Assembly: GCA_025054775.1 (NCBI GenBank)
Contig: JANWZA010000016.1
Location: 1 to 52,205 of the forward strand
Source of the DNA: Microscillaceae bacterium
Lineage (GTDB): Bacteria > Bacteroidota > Bacteroidia > Cytophagales > Microscillaceae
Direction: 5' to 3'
Length of the DNA: 52,205 nt
Each line of letters starts with the position of its first letter. Positions within the stretch are counted from its first letter, which is position 1. The notes beneath the pieces were generated by a model. It was not told where the DNA came from. It ran no database searches and saw only the letters and a list, made by a program, of their open reading frames with translations. The position numbers were made by a program, and so were the translations under genes. Positions 26,593 through 34,938 of this stretch are shown here, piece after piece.

Positions 26593-27992
26593 GACTCAAT
26601 TCGTTCTAAAATAGTTCGTATCAATTCTGAAAAATATGCTCCATTTTCAGGACCGTGCCAAGCCATATCATAAGTTTCATATTTGGGCAAATCATACCAG
26701 GCATCATGGGTAATATAACCAATATATGCACCATTGAAACTTGTTATCATAAGTTGAATATTCTTTTGCTTGCAAATTGACTCAAATTGGGCTACTAACT
26801 CCCCTGAAAAGTCACAAGGCATACCTAGCAAGACAATATTTCCTAAACGAAGGACTTGCACAAACGGCCTTTGTTCGCCATAAATTTGCCGAAAGAGCCA
26901 TGAGGAGAGTACCCAATTTTTGGCAATCCGAAAGTGTGGTGAACGCAAATACAAAGGTAGCCGAATAACTTGAATTTGGGCAATGCTGTCAGTAAGTACT
27001 ATATTATTTGAATGAAATATGATTTTTTGGGCTAATATTTTAGCTATGCGTTGCTTGTGCAGTTCGTCAGGTTGTTGGTTTTTGCGTATCGTACCTTGCG
27101 AAGCCATAGCTCCTGCTAAAAAAGCAACCATATCGATAGATGTATATTTTTCTATGTATGCAATCATATCCGAAGGATAATCACCTGACAAACAAGTAAT
27201 TTTTTCAGACAAACATGTTGGGTGGGCAGCATAGCTTACTAGAAGTGCCGTTTTGCCTTGCTCTTGTTCAACTTTAATAAGCCGAAGCCATGAGTCTGTT
27301 TGCCCTTTATAGCCCACTAACCGATTACACACTATCCCTGCTGTAGCTAATCTTTGAAAACCAATTTTAGCTTTCTTTTTAGTCTGTCTCGCTTTTTGGA
27401 TAGCCTGTACTACTTTTTGAGCTAAATTTACTACTAGTTGCGGTCTATATTCTCCTGTAAAGAAGTAACCGACCAAGTTATCCCCCCAACCGCCGATGCT
27501 AGAATGCGTGTGTGTGGCAGAGAAATACACGTTTTCAGGTAAAAAGCATATATTTTCAAGTTTTTTTTGAACGATTTGTACTAAACTAGGAGGCACGATG
27601 AGCAAATCCAAGGTTACAATAGCAACTTCAACTTCTTGATTATCAAAGACAAAAGCCCTTACAAAGAGCGAGTCTTGCACACAATCAAATTTATTTTTTT
27701 GCCTATTGAGGTAGCCTGTCATTTCTATTGGCTCAGAGGGGGTAAAATTTTCTTTTGCCCAACCTACAAGCCATATCTTACCTTGGGTATGAATATATTT
27801 TTTTTTATTAAAAATTCTGTTCCAATATTGTTTGGTTTGAGCATAAAATTCAGTTCGTTGGTATGGAGTACGGTCAAGTGGGCGAATAAAAAGCAAAGCA
27901 AACAGAAAGCATAAGCATAGCAAAGCAGTGCACACATAACCTACATAAATTAAGATTTTTTTACACGTTTGTAGGAGTATGGGTAACATCAT
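26589..27992 (-). CDS. Neutral/alkaline ceramidase-like protein, membrane-anchored
   Basis: 467 residues. An N-terminal hydrophobic segment (ILIYVGYVCTALLCLCFLFALLFI, about 13-37) is followed by the neutral non-lysosomal ceramidase N-terminal fold: VGWAKENFTPSEPIEMTGY, VRAFVFDNQEVEVAIVTLDLL, ENVYFSATHTHSSIGGWGDN (the zinc-binding THTHS motif), GWGDNLVGYFF, VSYAAHPTCLS (second metal His) and LSGDYPSDM. Ceramidases cleave the N-acyl bond of ceramide. This protein lacks the C-terminal Ig-like domain of full ceramidases and so may act on other lipids. Some Bacteroidota make sphingolipids; this window shows no serine palmitoyltransferase. The first two codons are both ATG. Confidence 0.87.
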   Translation of the reverse strand: MMLPILLQTCKKILIYVGYVCTALLCLCFLFALLFIRPLDRTPYQRTEFYAQTKQYWNRIFNKKKYIHTQGKIWLVGWAKENFTPSEPIEMTGYLNRQKNKFDCVQDSLFVRAFVFDNQEVEVAIVTLDLLIVPPSLVQIVQKKLENICFLPENVYFSATHTHSSIGGWGDNLVGYFFTGEYRPQLVVNLAQKVVQAIQKARQTKKKAKIGFQRLATAGIVCNRLVGYKGQTDSWLRLIKVEQEQGKTALLVSYAAHPTCLSEKITCLSGDYPSDMIAYIEKYTSIDMVAFLAGAMASQGTIRKNQQPDELHKQRIAKILAQKIIFHSNNIVLTDSIAQIQVIRLPLYLRSPHFRIAKNWVLSSWLFRQIYGEQRPFVQVLRLGNIVLLGMPCDFSGELVAQFESICKQKNIQLMITSFNGAYIGYITHDAWYDLPKYETYDMAWHGPENGAYFSELIRTILERIES

Positions 27993-28041
27993 AGATAGTT
28001 TTTACAATGCAGATTAAGGAATTTGAAAATCAACGACCTAA

Positions 28042-29385
28042 CTAATCCAAGCGTCTACGTTGGAACTTGCGGTCGTTGATACTCACGCCAAAGCTAAACC
28101 TAAAGAATCGTTCACGTACTAATTCATTAGCCAACATACCGCGTTGCCCGAGGGCAAAGCCAAAATTAAGCAGCGAGGAGTTACGAGAGATAGGAAAAGA
28201 TATTCCCCAATGCAAAGCTATGTCTTTGATTTGTTGGTTTTGTAGTTGAAAAGGTAATTGCGTGTAGTTGATACCTACTCGGTAAATAACACGTTTGAAA
28301 TAGCCTGTAAGTGCAGTATAGTCAGGCACCCATTCACCCCCAAGGTGAACAGAATAGCCTTGTATCAGGTTTTGACTGATACCCAAACTACTAAATTGCG
28401 TCCAATCTTGCGTAGAAAAGTCAGCTACGATTGCCCATTGGTATTGCTGTTCTAAGCTAATGCCTATGGTATACCGAGCAGGCAAAATCGTTTTTCCTTT
28501 ATTTTCATTGAGGTTTTGTAAGGTATCGCTAAAAATAATTTCGTCATTTTGGGTACGTTGTTCAAGAGAGGCAAATTTACGAGTAGAAACATTACTTTGC
28601 AAACTATACACTGCCCCAATGTTCAAAAAGCGTTCCTTATTGTTCAAAGGAATTTTGAGTGCTACGGCAGGTTCTAGAAGTAAGCCTGAATAAACAAATT
28701 TCTCGTTTAGGGCGATATTATAGTCCAAAGGTGTATTCGTAAATAAACGCGTGGAAATTTCCTGTGAGGTAGTGCCATACAAGTAACTAGCTTTCAGCCC
28801 TGCATATATTTGTTTATTAAGTTTGAAACCATTAGCCCAATACACTGTACCTATTCCTCCTGAGCCTTTGAACAAATAATCGGCAGAGAAGTCGGAGTTA
28901 GTAATGCGTTGGCGAAACCTATTTTCATAATTTACCATGCTATAAGGAGCAATGCCCATACTAGAAACCCATCGATGAGTAATAGGGAAAGCCATAGACA
29001 TATAAAGTAACCCACCACCAAGGTCTAACTGGGATTGTGCTGTACTTTGAATTTGCTTGTATTGCCCTGCTACCCCTGACTCAAAAATGAGATTAACATT
29101 ACCTGCCAAGAGAGCTGGATTTTGCCCACTGATAAAATAAGTAGGTGAATAGCTTACACTGCTCCCCCCTAATCCCATTTGTTGAGCAAAAGCTCCATTG
29201 TAAATTTCGCCTACCCCCAAACCTGTGTAAGGTGAATTTCCCGTTACTTGGGCAAAAGCAGGCAAAGCAACTCCCCAAAAAGATAAAACAAAAATATGAA
29301 ACAAGAAATATTTTTGGAAAAAAGACTTTTTAAGGAAAATTACAACAAGAAAAATTATAAGGTTTCTTGACTGATTATAGTTCAT
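28042..29385 (-). CDS. Outer-membrane barrel protein downstream of coaX
   Basis: 447 residues. A long N-terminal region with two hydrophobic parts ends in AFAQ at about residue 46, followed by VTGNSPYTGLGVGEIYNGAFAQQMGLGGSSVSYSPTYFISGQNPALLAG. This opening is characteristic of Bacteroidota FadL/OmpP1-like barrels (small N-terminal hatch, NPA motif). The rest is amphipathic strands. The C-terminus RFFRFSFGVSINDRKFQRRRLD ends in a basic tail rather than an aromatic residue. The gene follows coaX after 12 bp, a pairing I recall as common in Bacteroidota. Possible role is uptake of hydrophobic compounds. The start is uncertain because of the extended leader. Confidence 0.8.
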   Translation of the reverse strand: MNYNQSRNLIIFLVVIFLKKSFFQKYFLFHIFVLSFWGVALPAFAQVTGNSPYTGLGVGEIYNGAFAQQMGLGGSSVSYSPTYFISGQNPALLAGNVNLIFESGVAGQYKQIQSTAQSQLDLGGGLLYMSMAFPITHRWVSSMGIAPYSMVNYENRFRQRITNSDFSADYLFKGSGGIGTVYWANGFKLNKQIYAGLKASYLYGTTSQEISTRLFTNTPLDYNIALNEKFVYSGLLLEPAVALKIPLNNKERFLNIGAVYSLQSNVSTRKFASLEQRTQNDEIIFSDTLQNLNENKGKTILPARYTIGISLEQQYQWAIVADFSTQDWTQFSSLGISQNLIQGYSVHLGGEWVPDYTALTGYFKRVIYRVGINYTQLPFQLQNQQIKDIALHWGISFPISRNSSLLNFGFALGQRGMLANELVRERFFRFSFGVSINDRKFQRRRLD

Positions 29386-29398
29386 TGCAAAAAATTAG

Positions 29399-30142
29399 CT
29401 ATTGCGATAATGATAGTTGGTATGTAAGAATGGCGTGAAGGCCCCAAAGTAATAGGTCTTTTTTTAAGTATTTAGGCTGATAATCAAGTTGTTGCATGAG
29501 TAATGGGGCATCTCCACCGCACAAAAATAGCGAAAAAAAACCATATTCTTTTTGATAACGCTCCAAAATACCTTTTACTTCAGCAAGATAACCATTAACT
29601 ACACCACTTTTTATAGCATCGTGCGTATTTCTACCTATCAAATCTATAGAATTTTGTGAACTAAAATTCCAGGCAATAAGTGGTAACTTTTGAGTAAAAT
29701 GAGCGAGGGCTTTGAATCGCATCTGTAAACCTAAGGAAATTGCACCACCTGAAAAAACATTTTCTGTAGTAAGCAAGTCATAGGTAATACATGTTCCTGA
29801 GTCAATGACTAAGCAGGCATTTTGTTTATCAAAATAGCGCGCTCCCAAAAGTGCGGCTATTCTATCCATTCCTAAGGTGTGAGGGGTTTGGTAATGATTG
29901 TGAATTGGCAAGGGGGTCTGGTAAGTAAGCTGAAAAACTTTGCAAGCATGTGAGGCTAATTTTACCTTCCACGTTTCAGCATTTTGCCTCACGGTGCAAA
30001 AGATTATGTTTTCAACAAAGTGTTGATTTAGAATACGTTGTGCATCTATTTCGCTTAACTCTTCGTGTAAGGCAACAAGTTGATTATTTCTAAAAAAAGC
30101 TATTTTGATAAATGAATTTCCTATATCTATGGCAAGATTCAT
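29399..30142 (-). CDS. coaX: Type III pantothenate kinase
   Basis: Phosphorylates pantothenate, the first step of coenzyme A synthesis; ASKHA fold, cytoplasmic. 247 residues with the type III landmarks MNLAIDIGNSFIKIAFF (phosphate-1), TPHTLGMDRIAALLGARYF (GxDR motif), CLVIDSGTCITYDLL (phosphate-2), GGAISLGLQMRFKALAHFTQKLP (adenosine/pantothenate region) and FLCGGDAPLL near the C-terminus. It is the first gene of a unit with a barrel gene 12 bp behind. The region upstream is a structured repeat rather than a recognisable promoter. Confidence 0.96.
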   Translation of the reverse strand: MNLAIDIGNSFIKIAFFRNNQLVALHEELSEIDAQRILNQHFVENIIFCTVRQNAETWKVKLASHACKVFQLTYQTPLPIHNHYQTPHTLGMDRIAALLGARYFDKQNACLVIDSGTCITYDLLTTENVFSGGAISLGLQMRFKALAHFTQKLPLIAWNFSSQNSIDLIGRNTHDAIKSGVVNGYLAEVKGILERYQKEYGFFSLFLCGGDAPLLMQQLDYQPKYLKKDLLLWGLHAILTYQLSLSQ

Positions 30143-30189
30143 AGTTCAGGTAATTTTATGTAACTACATCGCCTATATTTTCAGATACT

Positions 30190-30360
30190 GGGGCAGCCTT
30201 GTGGCTGTAACTAAATTGAAAACCTAACGACTGCGTTAGGGATTGAAAGGGTAAGCCTGAAGGGCTTAGTGCGTAGCACCGAAGTGTTAGCGAAGCCCTG
30301 TAAAGCCCGCTCTTTTGCCCTTTTCGCTTTTGGCTCAAAGGGCAAAAGGAACGCCCAAAA
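30190..30360. repeat. Structured repeat with four consecutive hairpins
   Basis: Perfect or near-perfect stems follow one another: CAGCC/GGCTG (30194-30207), CCTAACG/CGTTAGG (30223-30240), AGGGCTT/AAGCCCT (30261-30299, with an alternative TAAGCC/GGCTTA at 30252-30268), and CTTTTGCCCTTT/AAAGGGCAAAAG (12 bp, 30312-30348). The patch is much more GC-rich than adjacent spacers. A second partial copy lies at 38201-38261. The 60-codon minus-strand open frame across it is a by-product of the repeat. It may be a mobile palindromic unit or a structured RNA. Confidence 0.7.
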
Positions 30361-30387
30361 AATAGTTAAATCAAAAGTAAAAATTTC

Positions 30388-31290
30388 TTAATGTATAGCA
30401 AAAATCTCTTGGTATGCAAGCAAAAAAATAGCCAAAACAGATAAAAAAATGCCTAAATAATTTAACTTTGATAAATTTTCGCGAAAAATAACTACGGCAA
30501 GCAAGGCACTTAACAAAATAATACAAATATTGAAAATAGGAAAAACCAAAGCTCCATCATTATTAAAAGCAGTTAAAGCTTTTAGCAAAAAGTAAAATGA
30601 AAAGAAGTTAGGAACTCCTAAGGCTATGCCTGCCCAAAGGCTTTTCGCTTCAAAGTATTGCTTCTGAAACATTATACTATATATCAACATTGCTAAGCCT
30701 CCTATACCTGCCGAACCAAAGGTAAGAATACTAAATAAAGCCTCCTGCCCTTGCTTTACAAAGTAATAATTCAGAACGTTAGTACCTGTGTCGCACAAGC
30801 CATTCAGAAAAAATACTAATAATGGTAATAAAAATGTTGTTTGGCTCATTTTTTTATTTTGTTGATCTTCTGATTTTATGGAAGATAACAAGACTGATAC
30901 AAGTGCTAGCACTACTCCACAATAATTCCAAAAATCGAATAATTTTTGAGTCGTTTGTAATACCCAAAGGTTTACTACGACAGGTATTACCATAGAGGCT
31001 TTGCTAGCTATGGTTGCTAAGGTTACACTTACGTTCTTGGCCGTAAGAGCAACTAAATAGAAAGTACCTACAAAAGACAAACCTAAAAGAAAAGCATACT
31101 TATTCCATGAAATAGTAAAAAGTTGAGTTTTATCCGTAACTTGATGCTCCAGAAATAGTAATCCCGTAGCTACACACACCCAATAATTCACTACCACTGC
31201 CTGTAAAGTATTTACTTTGAAGGTACGAAAAGCCCGCATAACTAAAAACCATACCACAGAAAGAAGGATACTCACAGAGAAAGATAACAT
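30388..31290 (-). CDS. EamA/DMT-family transporter
   Basis: 300 residues with ten hydrophobic segments, arranged as two EamA halves of five TMs. Typical signs are the N-terminal VVWFLVMRAFRTFKVNTLQAVVVNYWVCVATGLLF, the internal loop ASKASMVIPVVVNLWVLQTTQKLFDFWNYCGVVLALVSVLL that closes half one, and PIFNICIILLSALLAVVIFRENLSKLNYLGIFLSVLAIFLLAY that closes half two (the conserved FxExLs motif). Substrate unknown; DMT members export amino acids, nucleosides or other metabolites. It follows tRNA-Leu and its terminator on the same strand and ends about 30 bp before the structured repeat. Confidence 0.88.
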   Translation of the reverse strand: MLSFSVSILLSVVWFLVMRAFRTFKVNTLQAVVVNYWVCVATGLLFLEHQVTDKTQLFTISWNKYAFLLGLSFVGTFYLVALTAKNVSVTLATIASKASMVIPVVVNLWVLQTTQKLFDFWNYCGVVLALVSVLLSSIKSEDQQNKKMSQTTFLLPLLVFFLNGLCDTGTNVLNYYFVKQGQEALFSILTFGSAGIGGLAMLIYSIMFQKQYFEAKSLWAGIALGVPNFFSFYFLLKALTAFNNDGALVFPIFNICIILLSALLAVVIFRENLSKLNYLGIFLSVLAIFLLAYQEIFAIH

Positions 31291-31363
31291 AAAAAACAGG
31301 AAATTTTGGTTTCTTTACAACTCCCAAGTTTGACCTAAAAAGGTATGAATTTTCTTATTGCAT

Positions 31364-31400
31364 GAAAAAAACCCGCAAATTAGAAGACTTGCGGGTTTTG
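31364..31400 (-). terminator. Terminator of tRNA-Leu
   Basis: On the minus strand AAAACCCGCAA and TTGCGGGTTTTTTT form a GC-rich stem (8 bp core ACCCGCAA/TTGCGGGT, extended by A-T pairs) with a 10-nt loop and a T-run. It begins directly behind the tRNA. Confidence 0.85.
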
Positions 31401-31484
31401 TGCTCACAGGGAGAGTCGAACTCCCACGCCAGGGAAGGCACCACCCCCTCAAGATGGCGTGTCTACCAATTCCACCATGTGAGC
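31401..31484 (-). tRNA. tRNA-Leu (anticodon GAG)
   Basis: An 84-nt class II tRNA. The acceptor stem GCTCACA pairs with TGTGAGC, and the discriminator is A73. The D-arm has TGGTGGAATTGGTAGACAC. The anticodon stem CCATC/GGTGG carries the loop TTGAGGG with GAG. A long variable arm (TGCCTTCCCTGGCG region) and the T-arm GGGAGTTCGACTCTCCC follow. CCA is not encoded. A promoter with TATCTTTG sits 13 bp upstream and a strong terminator follows. Confidence 0.97.
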
Positions 31485-31496
31485 AAGATAGGCTTG

Positions 31497-31527
31497 CAAA
31501 GATATAAACTCTTTGGGAGCTATGCAA
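31497..31527 (-). promoter_or_regulatory. Promoter of tRNA-Leu
   Basis: Minus strand TATCTTTG at 31497-31504 matches the Bacteroidota -7 box. TTG at 31525-31527 lies 20 bp further upstream and can serve as the -33 element. The -7 box is 13 bp before the mature 5' end. Confidence 0.6.
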
Positions 31528-31546
31528 TTTTTAGGTAAAAATTATA

Positions 31547-32032
31547 TTACAATTTTGCAAGCATACTCTTACATTCAGCCTCAAAATTTTTGGCTTTGGC
31601 TTTTATTTTTTCGTGTTCTTTTTTCATTTTTTCGTGTTCCGCATTCAACTCTTGGTGTTTTTTTATGAATTCTGCATCAGGTAATTCTCCTCTTTGATGA
31701 GCTGCTGTAATTTGCTCGTGATTATTCAAAAGAGCTTCATGGTTTTGCATCATAGCCAAGAAGTCTTGGAGCATGATTTTATGGTAGTTAGCTAACTGCT
31801 CGTAAGTACTGTCTGTGCCTTTTAGTTTAGCGCGCACTTGTTGGTCTAATTCATTAAAGGCTTTTTCCATCTCCTTATGTTCTTTTTCCATGGCCTCATG
31901 CTCTTCTATCAATTCGTCGTGTTCTTTAGATAGTTTTTCATTCAAGTCTTGTGAACTTTCTGAAGTTTTGCTACAAGCCAAAGTAAGATACATAACCCAG
32001 ATGGTAAGCAAAAGGTAGTGATATTGTTTCAT
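31547..32032 (-). CDS. Small lipoprotein with histidine-heptad coiled coil
   Basis: 161 residues. MKQYHYLLLTIWVMYLTLAC has a lipobox with Cys20 as lipid anchor. The mature part is almost entirely charged helix: LSKEHDELIEEHEAMEKEHKEMEKAF (34-59) and a second block 120-150. His residues fall exactly seven apart: 38, 45, 52; then 84, 98, 105, 112, 126, 133, 140, all in one register. The two His blocks flank a middle segment with RGELPD, which could be a turn, suggesting an antiparallel helical hairpin with a stripe of His/Glu. Function unknown; metal binding or a periplasmic spacer are options. A tRNA gene with its own promoter lies downstream. Confidence 0.8.
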   Translation of the reverse strand: MKQYHYLLLTIWVMYLTLACSKTSESSQDLNEKLSKEHDELIEEHEAMEKEHKEMEKAFNELDQQVRAKLKGTDSTYEQLANYHKIMLQDFLAMMQNHEALLNNHEQITAAHQRGELPDAEFIKKHQELNAEHEKMKKEHEKIKAKAKNFEAECKSMLAKL

Positions 32033-32202
32033 AGTTGTAAGGTTTTAGGTCAGGAGACAAGAAAGGTAGAATAAATTGAAGATTAGGTAATTATTTGTTT
32101 GTTAATTTTACGAAAAGATTACGCACTTTTACCCATAAAGAGCACAAAATTTGTGCCTTACTTATAAGTAACTTACAACCATGCAAAACAAGGCCTCGCT
32201 AG

Positions 32203-33300
32203 CTAAAATGCCTCTCCTAAATTGAGATAAATATCTGAGGTTTGATAACCTACGCCGTAATCCAAGCGTATGTTTACACGATCTTTTTTATTTACCATAA
32301 ATCGTACTCCTACTCCAAAATTCGGTAACCAATTTGTAAATTCAGAAATTTCACGAGCTACACTTCCTGTTCCTACGAATGCGTTTGCCCCAATAAACTT
32401 CCATACAGGAAAACGATACTCTACTTGAAAAGCTATATAATTTCTGTCCCTATATCTTCCTCTGTAATAGCCTCGCATGATGGCATCATCCCCTAACTCA
32501 GCATTTTGGCGTATCATTGGAGGTGCCCCTGTGGTAAAAACACCTAAAAATTGCAAACCTAAAATATGATTTTTTTTAGGAATAATAGGGATAAACTGGC
32601 GTAAATCTGCTCTAAAAACATCATAAACACTATTGCCTCCTATACCTCCATGCGACAGGGTAGAGAGTTCTACAAAAGTTCCTTTGAAGGTATTTACGAC
32701 ATTGTCTCTATCATCATACAAAAGCACCACTCCTAATCCAGAAGCCGAAGAACCGTTCTTACCTACGGGATTGATTTGGTCTATCAAGCTACCTGCAGGA
32801 TACTTCACGTTATAGATTTCTAAATAACGATGCTGAATACCTGCAAAGAAATTACCTTTCACTTTACGCAAAAAGCGGTTCTCTATTCTAAACAGCTCGT
32901 AATCGATACCTATTCTATTTGCTTTATCCAAAGGCGAATTGCCGATACCATAAAAATACTCAGGAAACTGAAAATAAGCTATATTGCCTCGCAAAATGTA
33001 CTTCTCCTGATTAAAAAATAAAGTGTAGCTTGGTGAGGTAAGTAACTGATTTCTAAGCGTATAAATAAAGTAAGCTTGTACGTTGGAAGTACGAGTAAGG
33101 GTATCTTTGTAATTAAACTTGAACAAGTACATCCCAATTGCTCCAAAGGATAGACTGGTTTCAGGAGAGGTAGAAAGTACGGGCAATACTACAAAACCAC
33201 CCTTTTTGCGATGCGAAGTACTATCTTGAGCATGTAAGTTATTGAACAACGTGAGCCAATACAACAAACAAAAAAAAGTATGTAAAAAGGTATGTTTCAT
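32203..33300 (-). CDS. Omp85/BamA-TamA-type outer-membrane barrel without POTRA domains
   Basis: 365 residues. Signal peptide ends near NLHAQ. The mature protein goes straight into barrel strands (FVVLPVLSTSPETSLSFGAIGMYLFKF), so no POTRA domain is present. Omp85 surface-antigen features are YDDRDNVVNTFKGTFVELSTLSHGG (strand pair before loop 6), MRGYYRGRYRD (the conserved loop-6 RGY motif) and GVGVRFMVNKKDRVNIRLDYGVG (penultimate strand with the KxxRVNIRxDxG motif). It ends in Phe. Patatin-like and other single-barrel relatives exist; the function here is unknown. A TACCTTTG -7 box lies 44 bp upstream. Confidence 0.9.
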   Translation of the reverse strand: MKHTFLHTFFCLLYWLTLFNNLHAQDSTSHRKKGGFVVLPVLSTSPETSLSFGAIGMYLFKFNYKDTLTRTSNVQAYFIYTLRNQLLTSPSYTLFFNQEKYILRGNIAYFQFPEYFYGIGNSPLDKANRIGIDYELFRIENRFLRKVKGNFFAGIQHRYLEIYNVKYPAGSLIDQINPVGKNGSSASGLGVVLLYDDRDNVVNTFKGTFVELSTLSHGGIGGNSVYDVFRADLRQFIPIIPKKNHILGLQFLGVFTTGAPPMIRQNAELGDDAIMRGYYRGRYRDRNYIAFQVEYRFPVWKFIGANAFVGTGSVAREISEFTNWLPNFGVGVRFMVNKKDRVNIRLDYGVGYQTSDIYLNLGEAF

Positions 33301-33343
33301 AAAGTTAGAAAAAAAATTATTACCTTCAGCTAACGTGATTTTA

Positions 33344-33351
33344 CAAAGGTA
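33344..33351 (-). promoter_or_regulatory. Possible -7 box for the Omp85-type gene
   Basis: Minus strand TACCTTTG matches TAnnTTTG 44 bp upstream of the ATG. No -33 element seen. Confidence 0.4.
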
Positions 33352-33461
33352 AGCATTTTTAAGTATTTTTTATTCTTTGTTTAAGTTCATGGCTTATTTG
33401 TGACTTATGGTTGTTTGATATTCACAATAAAAGAAGCTTATGCTATGTAAAAGTATTTAGC

Positions 33462-34760
33462 CTATTGTTTGGGCTTTTTGATAGCTAACATTAGATTAGA
33501 ATTTCCCTCAACAAATTGATAACCAATCCCGAAGGGCAAAGGGCGAAGGGTGCTATTCTTGTCCTTAAATGCAGCGGCTAAATCATTTTGCCATCTACCT
33601 GCAAATAATTGGATAGGGCCGATATACCTACCGAAGAATATAAAATCCCATTCGTTCTTTTTGAAACTTGCAAAGGGGATACCTGAGTCATCTTGTAAGT
33701 GGTATTTTGTTTGTGTCAAAATTATGTTTTTTATTTTGCTAAAGCTAGCATTATACATAAGGTAAGACGCTGATTTGATGTAAGTAGTATTGATTTTAAG
33801 GCTTTGCAAAAAGGTTAAGAAATGAGGTTTATTGTTCAATCCTGCATCAGAAATATCAGCAGAGAAGTAGTAGAGGTTTTTACGTTCATTACTTACGCTA
33901 TCTCTGCGGTAAGAAATTTTGTTACCAAACAATACTCCTTGTGGATTTTTTATACTTTGAGCGGCAACCATTTTTCCATCTTTGCCGATAGCAACTTTTT
34001 CAATGTCCAAAATAGTATGGTTAGTGCGTACCATAAAAAGCATAATCAATGGCAGGGTGCCATCTATATTAACGTTTACCTTTCCTGTTAGATCTACCTG
34101 CATGTCTAATGTTCTGAAAAAGCTATATTCCAGCACGGTAGCTAAGGAACGATTTAAGCCATTAAAATAATATTGAAAGGAACTTCTAGCTATTTTCTCT
34201 ATGTCAGGTACTGTGCCGATAGGCTCAAGCCCAATCATTACTATTTCACTCAACGTAGGGAAAAAAATACCTACGTGTAAAAAATCGGCTCCACTAAAAG
34301 GATAAAACAAAAATCCTCCCTCTTGGGTAAGGGCTTTTAGTTCCTCGTTGCGCCATTGGGTCATTTTAGGGATTTTTCTGGTCATGATGGTATTCCAACG
34401 TGCATTACTTTGTGCGGCATAGTTTTTCCAAGCAGTATTCTCTTCATATTTTTTCAAAGGAGAGTTCGTATCTATTTGAGGCATACCTGCAATGAAACGC
34501 GCAATTTGGTTGTATTTCATATCCGTATTTCCACTATCCCAGAGTTGGGTTTGCGTATTTTTAACCTCAACTTCCTTTGCAGTTTTTATTTCCTTCTTGT
34601 GGGGATTGTTCGTTGGAGGAGCCGCTTTTTCGGTTTGGTTTGTTCGGGGATTTTTTTTATTTTGGTCAGCGTTCTCTTGAGAATTAGTGCTACAAAAGGT
34701 AAATAATGCTATCACTCCTGATATTAGGATTGCCTGCGGAATTTTGCGAAAAACTAACAT
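33462..34760 (-). CDS. Uncharacterised lipoprotein, low-complexity N-terminal linker
   Basis: 432 residues. The signal ends in the lipobox-like ALFTFC, so lipid attachment is likely at Cys23. Residues 24-80 are a Lys/Asn/Pro/Thr-rich linker. From about 85 a globular domain begins: YNQIARFIAGMP, NAAW-like YAAQSNARWN, GGFLFYPFSGADFLHVGIFFPTLSEIVMIGLEPIGTVPDI near 148-187, and RSLATVLEYSFFRTLDMQVDL. I do not recognise the family. The gene lies upstream of the Omp85-type barrel on the same strand with a 160-bp gap, so an envelope role is plausible. ATG 34758-34760 precedes a normal N-region. Confidence 0.7.
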   Translation of the reverse strand: MLVFRKIPQAILISGVIALFTFCSTNSQENADQNKKNPRTNQTEKAAPPTNNPHKKEIKTAKEVEVKNTQTQLWDSGNTDMKYNQIARFIAGMPQIDTNSPLKKYEENTAWKNYAAQSNARWNTIMTRKIPKMTQWRNEELKALTQEGGFLFYPFSGADFLHVGIFFPTLSEIVMIGLEPIGTVPDIEKIARSSFQYYFNGLNRSLATVLEYSFFRTLDMQVDLTGKVNVNIDGTLPLIMLFMVRTNHTILDIEKVAIGKDGKMVAAQSIKNPQGVLFGNKISYRRDSVSNERKNLYYFSADISDAGLNNKPHFLTFLQSLKINTTYIKSASYLMYNASFSKIKNIILTQTKYHLQDDSGIPFASFKKNEWDFIFFGRYIGPIQLFAGRWQNDLAAAFKDKNSTLRPLPFGIGYQFVEGNSNLMLAIKKPKQ

Positions 34761-34938
34761 GGATTTATGCTAAAAAATTAGGAATAGACACAAAAATGAT
34801 TTTCTTTTACCCTATGAGAATGATATAGTATGTTCTTTGCTTTTTTGCAAAGGTGCGTGCAAAGTAACGTAATATTTGGTAATTACGAAAATTTTACCTC
34901 TACGTTTCAAGCTAATCGTTAGTTTAGTTTGTTTATGG

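Noticed and set aside
30156-30338. A 60-codon minus-strand open frame (MSQKRKGQKSGLYR...) across the structured repeat
   Set aside because: It is a translation of a hairpin-rich repeat; the stems dictate the codons, and there is no promoter or family. Treated as non-coding.
31315-31527. A 70-codon minus-strand frame covering tRNA-Leu and its terminator
   Set aside because: It translates the tRNA itself; the tRNA call is certain.
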